Source of the DNA: an uncultured Cryomorphaceae bacterium | GTDB taxonomy: Bacteria; Bacteroidota; Bacteroidia; Flavobacteriales; Schleiferiaceae | Assembly: GCA_937900215.1 (NCBI GenBank) | Contig: CALCFH010000167.1 | Location: 1 to 15,561 of the forward strand | DNA length: 15,561 nt | Direction: 5' to 3' | Shown here: one piece after another, positions 1 to 7,060 of the stretch | How the letters are laid out: each line of letters starts with the position of its first letter | Position numbering within the stretch: the first letter of the stretch is position 1 | The notes under the pieces: generated by a model | Databases searched by the model: none | Told to the model about the DNA's origin: nothing | The model's input: only the letters and a program-made list of their open reading frames with translations | Translations under genes and position numbers: made by a program

Positions 1-2359
1 CGCTTACTTTCTTAATTGTCTTGTGAAGACTTTTCCTTTCTTTCTCATTCGCATCTTCATTAGAAAGATCGCCCTCATACAGTCGCCACAGTTTTCTTAA
101 AAAGCTAGAAACTCCACTCAAGCCATTTGTATTCCATGGCTTATGTTGTTCAAGAGGACCTAAAAACATTTCATACATCCGCAAGGCATCGGCCCCGTAG
201 CGTGCCACAACATCGTCGGGGTTTACCACATTATGCCAGCGCTTCGACATTTTTTCAACCTCCTCACCTGCCCTTAACTCACCATTTTCAAGAATAAATT
301 CTGAATCAGCAAAATCAGGGCGCCATTCTTTTAGAGCCTCAATGTCAACAACTGAGTTCTCTACTAAATTCACATCTATGTGAATGGCGGTAGTTTCATA
401 CGAGTCTTTTAATCCCTGTGAAACATAGGCATCACGTCCATCAATACGGTATATCAAAGAAGAAGTACCTTGAATCATACCTTGGTTGATCATCTTTTTG
501 AAGGGCTCTTCAGAGAGAGCAAGTCCAATATCCTTTAAAAACTTTTGCCAAAAACGCGCATAGAGTAAATGGCCCGTAGCATGCTCAGCGCCCCCTAAAT
601 ACAGGTCTACTTCCTTCCAATAGGCTTGTTTTTCCTCTCCAACAAAGCGCGCTGTATTTTCGGGATCCATATATCTCAACCAATACCAGCTAGATCCGGC
701 CCAGCCTGGCATAGTAGTAAGCTCTAAAGGAAAACCCTCTCCATTCTCCACTACGCCTTTATCAGGATGATAAGCCCATTTTTCTGCTCTGCCCAAAGGA
801 GGATCTCCATCTTCAGTAGGTAAAAACTGATCTACTTCCGGAAGGCTAAGTGGCAAGTGTTCTTCTCGCACTGTTTTGGCCACTCCATCTTCGTAATAAA
901 TTGGAATGGGCTCACCCCAGTATCTCTGACGTCCAAATGCGGCATCTCGAATCCGAAATTGAAGCTTCTTTGAACCAAAATTTTGCTCTTGAATCAGCTC
1001 AATGATTTTCTTTTTAGCCTCAGTCACTTCCAATCCATCTATTAAAGGACTATTAACAAGCGTACCTTCCTTTGCTTCATAGGCCTCCTTTTCAATATCG
1101 CCACCGCGAACTACCTCCAATATTGGCAACTGAAAATGCTTTGCAAAGGCCCAATCTCGGCTATCGTGAGCGGGCACAGCCATTACAGCACCCGTACCAT
1201 ATCCGGCTAAGACATAATCTGCTATCCAAACTGGCAAGGCATTGCCAGTAAGCGGATGAATGACATAGGAACCCGTAAATGCTCCCGAAACCTCCTTAAC
1301 ATCTGCCATTCGCTCTCTCTCAGAGCGTTGAGAGCTGACTTTTTTATATTTTTCTATCTCAACAGATTGATCTGCCGTAGTTAACTCATCCACCCATTCA
1401 TGCTCAGGTGCGAGAACCAGAAAACTAGCACCATAAATAGTATCCGGTCTGGTAGAGAAAACTTCAATCTTCTTATTCGAATTCTGAATAGCAAAAAAGA
1501 GTTTAGCTCCTTCGCTCTTCCCTATCCAATTTTTTTGCGATTCTTTTAAAGAATCAGACCAATCTATGATTTGTAATCCACTCAACAATCGGTCTGCATA
1601 AGCGGTAATGCGCAGGCTCCATTGTTGCATCTTTTTGCGCTCAACAGGATGTCCACCGCGCTCTGAAAAGCCCTCTTTAACCTCATCATTGGCTAAAACA
1701 GTACCCAATGCTGGGCACCAATTCACAAAGGTCTCAGACCTGTAAGCCAATCTAAATTCCAATAAAATTTCTTCACGTTTTTGATTCGAAAACAACTTCC
1801 AATCGGACGAAGAAAATGAAGACTCAAAACTTGTTGCCGCTGCTATGCCGGAGCTACCGTTCAGCTCAAAATGGTTTATCAGTTCTTCAATCGAACGCGC
1901 TTGAGCGCGCTCCACATCATACCAAGAATGAAATAATCTAATGAAAATATATTGGGTCCATTTAAAATAATCTGGACTAGAGGTGCGCACTTCTCTTGAC
2001 CAATCAAAAGAAAAACCAATAGCATCTAGCTGCTTTCTATACCTGAGAATATTGTCTTTTGTTGTCTTTAACGGATGTTGGCCAGTCTGAATAGCATATT
2101 GCTCGGCAGGGAGTCCGAAAGAATCATATCCCATGGGATGTAATACAGAAAAGCCCTTTAACCTTTTGAATCGAGAAACGATGTCGGAGGCAATATATCC
2201 CAAAGGATGCCCTACATGCAAGCCTGCACCCGAAGGATAAGGAAACATATCTAATACATAATACTTCGGCTTTGACTTGTCTTCAACAGCCTTAAATACC
2301 TCCTCTTTGGCCCAACGTTCTTGCCATCTAGCCTCAAAATCATCTGGTCTGAATTCCAT
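1..2359 (-). CDS. leuS: Leucyl-tRNA synthetase, 3' end cut by window edge
   Basis: Class Ia aminoacyl-tRNA synthetase that charges tRNA-Leu with leucine in the cytoplasm. Translating the minus strand from the ATG at 2359 gives 786 residues without a stop up to the window edge. Visible in order: the HIGH-type signature HVGH at residues 48-51 within FPYPSGAGLHVGHPLGY; WCPALGTVLANDEV from residue 214, the region that carries a zinc knuckle in other lineages but has lost it here; the CP1 editing domain with STRPDTIYG from 302 and AVPAHDSRD, whose conserved Asp is D399; and KMSKR at 703-707, the ATP-binding loop, with Arg in place of the common final Ser. The long stretch between the catalytic core and WCPALGT is typical of Bacteroidota LeuRS. 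The missing part should be most of the anticodon-binding and C-terminal domains, very roughly 140 residues. Transcribed divergently from ftsX. Confidence 0.98.
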   Translation of the reverse strand, partial: MEFRPDDFEARWQERWAKEEVFKAVEDKSKPKYYVLDMFPYPSGAGLHVGHPLGYIASDIVSRFKRLKGFSVLHPMGYDSFGLPAEQYAIQTGQHPLKTTKDNILRYRKQLDAIGFSFDWSREVRTSSPDYFKWTQYIFIRLFHSWYDVERAQARSIEELINHFELNGSSGIAAATSFESSFSSSDWKLFSNQKREEILLEFRLAYRSETFVNWCPALGTVLANDEVKEGFSERGGHPVERKKMQQWSLRITAYADRLLSGLQIIDWSDSLKESQKNWIGKSEGAKLFFAIQNSNKKIEVFSTRPDTIYGASFLVLAPEHEWVDELTTADQSVEIEKYKKVSSQRSERERMADVKEVSGAFTGSYVIHPLTGNALPVWIADYVLAGYGTGAVMAVPAHDSRDWAFAKHFQLPILEVVRGGDIEKEAYEAKEGTLVNSPLIDGLEVTEAKKKIIELIQEQNFGSKKLQFRIRDAAFGRQRYWGEPIPIYYEDGVAKTVREEHLPLSLPEVDQFLPTEDGDPPLGRAEKWAYHPDKGVVENGEGFPLELTTMPGWAGSSWYWLRYMDPENTARFVGEEKQAYWKEVDLYLGGAEHATGHLLYARFWQKFLKDIGLALSEEPFKKMINQGMIQGTSSLIYRIDGRDAYVSQGLKDSYETTAIHIDVNLVENSVVDIEALKEWRPDFADSEFILENGELRAGEEVEKMSKRWHNVVNPDDVVARYGADALRMYEMFLGPLEQHKPWNTNGLSGVSSFLRKLWRLYEGDLSNEDANEKERKSLHKTIKKVS

Positions 2360-2388
2360 CTTTTATTAACCCTACTTTATACGAATGG

Positions 2389-2396
2389 CGAAGGTA
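2389..2396 (-). promoter_or_regulatory. Putative leuS -7 promoter element
   Basis: On the minus strand this reads TACCTTCG followed by C, one mismatch from the Bacteroidota -7 consensus TAnnTTTG. It lies 29 nt before the leuS ATG. No clear -33 TTG is visible at the usual distance. The same nonamer TACCTTCGC occurs before ftsX and nearly so before queA, which supports it as a real element of this genome. Confidence 0.5.
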
Positions 2397-2437
2397 CAAT
2401 CATCGAGCGCATAAGAATAGGATAGCTACTGTTTTGT

Positions 2438-2445
2438 TACCTTCG
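2438..2445 (+). promoter_or_regulatory. Putative ftsX operon -7 promoter element
   Basis: TACCTTCG (then CGCC) matches the Bacteroidota -7 consensus TAnnTTTG except for one base, and mirrors the leuS element on the other strand. Only four bases separate it from the GTG start of ftsX, so the expected transcription start falls at or next to the start codon. No -33 TTG is evident. Confidence 0.5.
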
Positions 2446-2449
2446 CGCC

Positions 2450-3328
2450 GTGAGCCGAAAGCAAGATAATTTTACAAAGAGAAGACTGCGGTCTTCTTAC
2501 GCATCCGTAGTGATATCTGTATCATTGGTGCTGTTCCTATTGGGCTTATTAGGGCTGCTGTTGATGAATGCCAACGAAGTTGCTAAAAGGGTAAGAGAAA
2601 ATTTTGCAGTTCAGTTGATATTAAAAGAAGATGTGGCTGAGCTTGATAGGCTGAGTATGCAAAAAGAATTGGCCTTGGCAAATTTTGTTAAAGAGGTTCG
2701 TTTTGTTTCTCGGGAACAAGCCGCCGAGGAATTAAAGGCTCAGTTGGATGAAGATTTTGTAGACTTCTTAGGCTACAATCCGCTAAGAGATGCTTTTGAT
2801 TTGAGGTTAAAGGCAGACTATGTTACTACCGCCCAGTTGGTTCTTATAGAAAGAGATCTTGAAATCTTAGAGTTTGTGGAAAGTGTTTCATACGACAAGC
2901 CTTTGTTGGAGTTAATGAACAACAATATTCGGAGATTGGGGCTTTTTCTATTGATCGGAACTTTTATTCTTCTTATCATTTCTATTGCCCTTATAAATAG
3001 CTCCATTCGTCTTTCGATATACAGCAGGCGATTCTTAATTAAAACCATGCAACTGGTTGGTGCCACAAGCGGATTTATCCGACGCCCTTTTCTAAAGACG
3101 GGTCTGATTCATGGAATTCTTGGTTCGGTTGTAGCTAGCCTTTTGTTGTCTGCACTCCTGTATTCTATCTTCAATAAATTTCCAGACGCTGCCGAAATAT
3201 TGCAACCCATTCATTATGTCATCGCATTTATTGCTATGCTTATTCTTGGAGTTTTAATTTCATGGATATGTACTTATTTTGCGGTGCGACGTTATTTAAG
3301 TCTCAAAACTGATGAACTCTACTACTAG
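2450..3328 (+). CDS. ftsX: Cell division protein FtsX (ABC transporter permease-like)
   Basis: FtsX is the membrane partner of the FtsE ATPase. The complex acts at the division site and controls peptidoglycan hydrolases across the inner membrane. The 292-residue product has the family layout: a short basic cytoplasmic N-terminus, TM1 at about 17-39, a periplasmic domain at about 40-160, and TM2-TM4 at about 164-184, 218-241 and 255-277. The conserved permease loop is visible as TMQLVGATSGFIRRPF at 200-214. The start is GTG: the in-frame codons back to the stop at 2423 include no ATG or TTG, and the next ATG (residue 39) would remove TM1. ftsE is not adjacent, as is usual in Bacteroidota. It is the first gene of a packed operon with DUF3098, uppP and truB. 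Confidence 0.95.
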   Translation: MSRKQDNFTKRRLRSSYASVVISVSLVLFLLGLLGLLLMNANEVAKRVRENFAVQLILKEDVAELDRLSMQKELALANFVKEVRFVSREQAAEELKAQLDEDFVDFLGYNPLRDAFDLRLKADYVTTAQLVLIERDLEILEFVESVSYDKPLLELMNNNIRRLGLFLLIGTFILLIISIALINSSIRLSIYSRRFLIKTMQLVGATSGFIRRPFLKTGLIHGILGSVVASLLLSALLYSIFNKFPDAAEILQPIHYVIAFIAMLILGVLISWICTYFAVRRYLSLKTDELYY

Positions 3329-3550
3329 ATGAAAAACGAATTTGTATTTGGAAAGAAAAACTATGTGCTAATGATTGCCGGATTGGTAATTATTGCCATA
3401 GGCTATATGTTGATGGCTGGAGGTGGATCCGATGATCCTAGTGTTTTTAACCCAGACATCTTCGGAACTCAGCGCATTATTGTTGCGCCCATCGTAGTGC
3501 TCGCTGGATTCATCGTAGAATTATGGGCCATAATGTCTAAGCCTGAATGA
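3329..3550 (+). CDS. DUF3098 family small membrane protein
   Basis: A 73-residue protein with two predicted transmembrane segments (about 12-30 and 48-68) joined by a short loop containing GGGSDDPSVFNPDIFGTQR. Length, loop sequence and position directly after ftsX match the DUF3098 family, which is confined to Bacteroidota and has no established function. Its ATG follows the ftsX stop codon with no spacer, and its own stop overlaps the uppP start by 4 nt (ATGA), so translation is probably coupled on both sides. From its place between FtsX and UppP, a role in the cell envelope or divisome at the inner membrane can be inferred but not shown. Confidence 0.88.
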   Translation: MKNEFVFGKKNYVLMIAGLVIIAIGYMLMAGGGSDDPSVFNPDIFGTQRIIVAPIVVLAGFIVELWAIMSKPE

Positions 3551-4353
3551 GTCTTTGGGAAGCCCTCATACTCGGTATTATTCAAGGCTTAACGGAATTC
3601 TTACCAGTATCTAGTAGCGGACATCTCGAACTGGGTAAAGCCATTCTTGGAAACGATTCAGAAGCCGCTTCGAGCCTGATGTTCACCGTAATAATGCATG
3701 CGGCAACTGCCTTGAGTACGATCATTATTTTCCGCCAAGAAATAGCCAAAATATTTAAGGGCCTTTTTCAATTTAAGTGGAATGAAGAAACTCAGTATTC
3801 TGCCAAAATTATCTTAAGTATGATGCCTGCCGCTTTTGTTGGCCTGGTATTTAAAGACGAAATAGAGGCTTTATTCAACGGGCAACTTCTTTTGGTTGGA
3901 GTTATGCTCATCATGACTGGTTTATTGCTTTTTCTTGCAGATAAAGCCAAACGCACCGAAAAGAAAGTAAGCTTTACCAATGCTCTTATCATTGGCATCT
4001 CTCAAGCCATTGCCATTCTTCCCGGAATTTCGCGCTCAGGTGCCACTATTTCTACCTCTGTACTTTTAGGTATTGATCGTTCTAAGGCAGCTCAGTTTAG
4101 CTTCTTAATGGTGGTTCCTTTGATTTTAGGTAAATTCATCTTGGACCTAAAAGATGTGATAGAATTGGGTGGATCTGCAAGCCTTTCTATCGGGTTTCTG
4201 CCTCTTTCGGTTGGATTTATTGCTGCCTTTTTCAGCGGACTTATTGCCTGTAAATGGATGATCAATTTGGTGAAGCGAAGTAAGTTGGTTTATTTCTCTA
4301 TTTATTGTTTTACGGTTGGAGCCCTGGCAACCTTTGTAGCGCTCTATTTGTAA
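3547..4353 (+). CDS. uppP: Undecaprenyl-diphosphate phosphatase (UppP/BacA)
   Basis: Integral inner-membrane enzyme that dephosphorylates undecaprenyl diphosphate to undecaprenyl phosphate, recycling the lipid carrier for peptidoglycan and other envelope glycans. High copy in other bacteria gives bacitracin resistance. The 268-residue protein is of normal length and carries both diagnostic BacA motifs: QGLTEFLPVSSSGH at 13-26, with E17 and H26 in the catalytic region, and PGISRSGAT at 159-167, with the essential arginine R163. About eight hydrophobic helices are visible, the last ending at the C-terminus. Its start overlaps the DUF3098 stop (ATGA) and its stop overlaps the truB start by one base (TAATG). 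Confidence 0.97.
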   Translation: MSLWEALILGIIQGLTEFLPVSSSGHLELGKAILGNDSEAASSLMFTVIMHAATALSTIIIFRQEIAKIFKGLFQFKWNEETQYSAKIILSMMPAAFVGLVFKDEIEALFNGQLLLVGVMLIMTGLLLFLADKAKRTEKKVSFTNALIIGISQAIAILPGISRSGATISTSVLLGIDRSKAAQFSFLMVVPLILGKFILDLKDVIELGGSASLSIGFLPLSVGFIAAFFSGLIACKWMINLVKRSKLVYFSIYCFTVGALATFVALYL

Positions 4354-5069
4354 TGTCTCTAAGTCTTGAAGAGCAAGCGCAATCGTTTATTGATGGAAGG
4401 GTTCTATTAATTGATAAACCGCTTGGCTGGTCGAGCTTTCAGGCCGTTAATTTTATCAAACACCGCGTAAAGCGGATTTCCAAACAGAAGAAAATAAAAG
4501 TGGGCCATGCGGGTACTCTAGACCCTTTAGCCACTGGACTACTCATTATTTGTACTGGTAAAAAAACCAAGAGCATCAATGAGTATATGGGACTAAACAA
4601 GGTATATTCTGGGAGCTTTGAATTGGGCTCTACCACGCCGAGCTACGACAAAGAAAGCGAAGTAGACAAAAGTTTTTCTCTCGATGGAATTTCAGAAGAG
4701 CGCATTCTTAAAAACCGCTTGCAGTTTTTGGGAGAACAACAACAACTCCCCCCCATTTTCAGTGCTTTAAAGAAAGATGGAAAGAAAATGTACGAATATG
4801 CAAGGGAAGGAAAAGAAGTTGAAATAACACCTAGAACCGTCTGTATAGAGCGCTTCGAAATTAAGAAGATTGAACTACCGTTGGTGTATTTCGAACTGGA
4901 ATGCAGCAAAGGAACCTATGTGCGCTCCCTAGCACACGATTTCGGTAAGGCGCTGAACATTGGTGCTCATTTAGCCTCTCTTCGGAGGGAGGCCATTGGA
5001 GAATTCAATGTAAATGAAGCTCCAACTCCCCAAGCTTGGGAAGAACAAATCAAAGCTGAGATACTTTAA
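4353..5069 (+). CDS. truB: tRNA pseudouridine(55) synthase TruB
   Basis: Converts U55 in the T-loop of elongator tRNAs to pseudouridine. The 238-residue product has the TruB catalytic signature GHAGTLDPLATGLL with the nucleophilic aspartate at D57, the KxYxG-type segment (KVYSGSFELGSTTPSYD) and the RNA-contacting element CSKGTYVRSLAHDFG near the C-terminus. An in-frame ATG at 4305 lies inside uppP; the ATG at 4353 is preferred because it overlaps the uppP stop as TAATG and gives a normal-length N-terminus leading into DGRVLLIDKPLGWSSF. The C-terminal PUA domain of the E. coli enzyme is absent, as is common for this shorter form. Last gene of the ftsX operon; its stop overlaps the stop of the opposing gene by 4 nt. 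Confidence 0.96.
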   Translation: MSLSLEEQAQSFIDGRVLLIDKPLGWSSFQAVNFIKHRVKRISKQKKIKVGHAGTLDPLATGLLIICTGKKTKSINEYMGLNKVYSGSFELGSTTPSYDKESEVDKSFSLDGISEERILKNRLQFLGEQQQLPPIFSALKKDGKKMYEYAREGKEVEITPRTVCIERFEIKKIELPLVYFELECSKGTYVRSLAHDFGKALNIGAHLASLRREAIGEFNVNEAPTPQAWEEQIKAEIL

Positions 5070-5791
5070 TCGTCGTACCGGCTATTCCAAAGCACATTGC
5101 TAAAATTCTTTACTCTCGAAAAACCGTAGAGAAGGGTTAATCCTCCCATAGCAATAATGAGATAGAAGAATAAAACCACCCTTAATGACAGACTACTCTG
5201 GTCATATGGACCCATTATTACACTGTCTGGGATGAATAAGAAGGAAATAGCGAAAGCCAATCCAACTAAAGAAAAAAGGATGTGCTGAAAGCTTCTCAAT
5301 GGAAAGACCATATATTTTCTAAAGGCACTCATTTCTCCACCCCATTTGTGAATGAGCGCATACCTTCCATCTGAGAGAGGGGCAAACAACATCGGATCTT
5401 TGTCTTTGTATTCCAAATTAAATAGACCCGCAGGAGCTACAATTTTAAAGCCTTCTAAACTGATATTTTCTTTTGACTCTATCCGCTGAATCTTCGCTAT
5501 GGCTTCGTAGGGAATGGGCAATTTAAAATGAGACGCATCCAGAAACCGCAATCGATATTGGATGCAAAGGGTTTTTATATCCTCAATAGAGAATAGCGCT
5601 GAGGGCATAAACATCTCAGGATCTGCTCCCACAACATCCATACTGTTGGGCCGTGAAAGTTTGTCCGAAATACGCTTGTCAGCTGAATCAATGGAAGACA
5701 ATATGGCCTGAATTTCCTTCATGGCCTTCTTTTCCGAAACGCTCCGGATGTCCTCTAACTTTTCTTGGAGATCTACCTCGAATAAAGACAT
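5066..5791 (-). CDS. Hypothetical protein with two C-terminal TM helices
   Basis: I do not recognise this 241-residue protein. It has a charged, probably helical or coiled-coil N-terminus (about 8-48), a soluble middle domain (about 65-150) with features such as LPIPYEAI, GFKIVAPAGLFNLEY and DPMLFAPLSDGRYALIHKWG, and two transmembrane helices near the C-terminus (about 168-187 and 204-224) joined by a short extracytoplasmic loop. There is no signal peptide, so the large N-terminal part is probably cytoplasmic. The middle domain looks folded, not low-complexity, and the codon pattern resembles neighbouring genes, which supports a real gene. It is divergent from queA and convergent with truB, overlapping the truB stop by 4 nt. 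Confidence 0.85.
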   Translation of the reverse strand: MSLFEVDLQEKLEDIRSVSEKKAMKEIQAILSSIDSADKRISDKLSRPNSMDVVGADPEMFMPSALFSIEDIKTLCIQYRLRFLDASHFKLPIPYEAIAKIQRIESKENISLEGFKIVAPAGLFNLEYKDKDPMLFAPLSDGRYALIHKWGGEMSAFRKYMVFPLRSFQHILFSLVGLAFAISFLFIPDSVIMGPYDQSSLSLRVVLFFYLIIAMGGLTLLYGFSRVKNFSNVLWNSRYDD

Positions 5792-5852
5792 GCTAATCGA
5801 ATTTTATACTATAACACCAAAGGATCAAAAAGGGTTCTAACAAATTCTTTAC

Positions 5853-5884
5853 TTGACAAGGGCTAGGCTGATATCGTATCTTCG
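5853..5884 (+). promoter_or_regulatory. Putative queA promoter (-33 TTG and -7 TATCTTCG)
   Basis: TTG at 5853-5855 followed 21 nt later by TATCTTCG at 5877-5884 (then CGCC) fits the Bacteroidota sigma-A promoter (TTG at -33, TAnnTTTG at -7) with one mismatch. The start codons at 5917 and 5923 are 32-38 nt downstream, leaving a normal short leader. This is the best-formed promoter in the window. Confidence 0.65.
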
Positions 5885-5916
5885 CGCCCCGCTAATTTAT
5901 TCAAAGCCCGTAAGCT

Positions 5917-6972
5917 ATGAAAATGAAACTTTCTCATTTTAATTATGACCTTCCGCCTGAGCTCATTGCTCAATATCCAACCGATGACCGAGACGATAGT
6001 CGGCTTCTAGTAGTAAATCGGAAGACGGGCACTTTTGAACATCGCCATTTTAAAGACATCCTAGATTATTTCGATGATGGCGATTGTATGATTATGAACG
6101 ATACACTTGTTTTTCCTGCCCGTATGTACGGAAACAAAGAAAAAACGGGTGCCGTTATTGAAGTTTTTCTTTTAAGAGAACTCAATTCAGAAAGCCGTTT
6201 ATGGGATGTATTGGTTGATCCGGCTCGAAAGATTCGTATCGGAAACAAACTCTACTTTGGTGACGACGATAGTCTTGTGGCTGAGGTAATTGATAACACA
6301 ACTTCAAGAGGCAGAACGCTTCGCTTTTTGTATGATGGAAGTTATGAGGAATTTCGTGCTAAGCTCAGAGAGCTAGGAGAAACGCCTCTTCCAAAATACG
6401 TAGACAGACCGGTTGAATCAGACGATGCCGAGCGTTATCAAACCATTTTTGCTAAAAATGAAGGAGCCGTAGCGGCACCCGTTGCTGGTTTACACTTTAG
6501 CAAACAGTTGGTTAAGCGCATGGAAATCAAGGGTGTTAATTTTGCCACGGTAACTTTGCATGTCGGACTTGGTACTTTTAGGCCTGTTGAGGTGGAAGAT
6601 TTAAGCAAGCATAAAATGGACTCTGAGCAAATGCTCATTACCCAAGAAGCATGCGATGTGGTTAATAAATCTATTTTGGCAAACAAAAAAGTGTGCGCCA
6701 TCGGCACCACCGTCATGCGCGCCATTGAAAGCAGCATCAGTACTCAAAGTACTCTGAATCCGCACGAAGGATGGACCAATCGTTTTATTTTCCATCCCTA
6801 TAAATTTAGATTGGCAGATTCTATGGTTACCAATTTCCATCCGCCTAGATCTACCTTGATGATGATGACCTCCGCCTTTACTGGTCATGAATTGTTAATG
6901 GATGCATACAGTGAAGCTCTAAAAGAGAAGTACCGTTTCCTTAGCTATGGAGACGCTATGCTCATTCTCTAA
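5917..6972 (+). CDS. queA: tRNA preQ1(34) S-adenosylmethionine ribosyltransferase-isomerase
   Basis: QueA transfers and isomerises the ribosyl part of S-adenosylmethionine onto preQ1 at tRNA position 34, giving epoxyqueuosine, the penultimate step of queuosine synthesis. The 351-residue product has the family signatures: KLSHFNYDLPPELIAQYP and RDDSRLLVV at the N-terminus, MIMNDTLVFPAR, AAPVAGLHFS, TLHVGLGTFRPV, and MVTNFHPPRSTLMMMTSAF near the C-terminus. The initiation region contains ATG AAA ATG, and most family members begin at MKLS, so the start may be 5923 instead (349 residues). There is no Shine-Dalgarno sequence. It has its own promoter and is followed after 66 nt by the probable start of the DUF5686 gene. 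Confidence 0.97.
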   Translation: MKMKLSHFNYDLPPELIAQYPTDDRDDSRLLVVNRKTGTFEHRHFKDILDYFDDGDCMIMNDTLVFPARMYGNKEKTGAVIEVFLLRELNSESRLWDVLVDPARKIRIGNKLYFGDDDSLVAEVIDNTTSRGRTLRFLYDGSYEEFRAKLRELGETPLPKYVDRPVESDDAERYQTIFAKNEGAVAAPVAGLHFSKQLVKRMEIKGVNFATVTLHVGLGTFRPVEVEDLSKHKMDSEQMLITQEACDVVNKSILANKKVCAIGTTVMRAIESSISTQSTLNPHEGWTNRFIFHPYKFRLADSMVTNFHPPRSTLMMMTSAFTGHELLMDAYSEALKEKYRFLSYGDAMLIL

Positions 6973-7024
6973 TTTATTTATTCTCATATCCCTTGAGCGC
7001 ACATGAAAATGCTGCTCAGGGGAA

Positions 7025-7032
7025 TATCTTTG
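7025..7032 (+). promoter_or_regulatory. Possible -7 element before DUF5686 gene
   Basis: TATCTTTG is an exact match to the Bacteroidota -7 consensus TAnnTTTG and lies six bases before the ATG at 7039. No TTG is found at the usual -33 distance (the nearest, 6993-6995, is about 29 nt upstream). If used, the transcript would start at about the ATG. It would also sit inside the frame of the longer start at 7003, which argues for 7039. Confidence 0.35.
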
Positions 7033-7060
7033 GAGGCTATGAAAAGCCTCCTCTTTTGTT
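7032..7060 (+). terminator. Terminator-like hairpin around the 7039 start codon
   Basis: GGAGGCT (7032-7038) and AGCCTCC (7045-7051) form a perfect 7-bp GC-rich stem with a six-base loop ATGAAA, followed by the T-rich run TCTTTTGTTTT. This is the shape of an intrinsic terminator and could end transcripts coming from queA. The loop contains the preferred start codon of the DUF5686 gene. Caution: the T-rich part also encodes hydrophobic signal-peptide codons, which would produce such a run without any terminator function. Confidence 0.35.

Noticed and set aside
703..1300. LeuRS as an unusual paralogue because of its insertion and KMSKR loop
   Set aside because: The insertion and the zinc-less WCPALGTVLANDEV segment are usual for Bacteroidota LeuRS, and KMSKR is a mild variant; nothing suggests a second or transferred copy.
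4305..4352. Upstream ATG for truB inside uppP
   Set aside because: The ATG at 4353 overlaps the uppP stop as TAATG, giving normal coupling and the usual N-terminus.
6438..6888. Two overlapping minus-strand open frames inside queA
   Set aside because: They lie wholly within the conserved queA coding sequence on the other strand and have no domain-like features.
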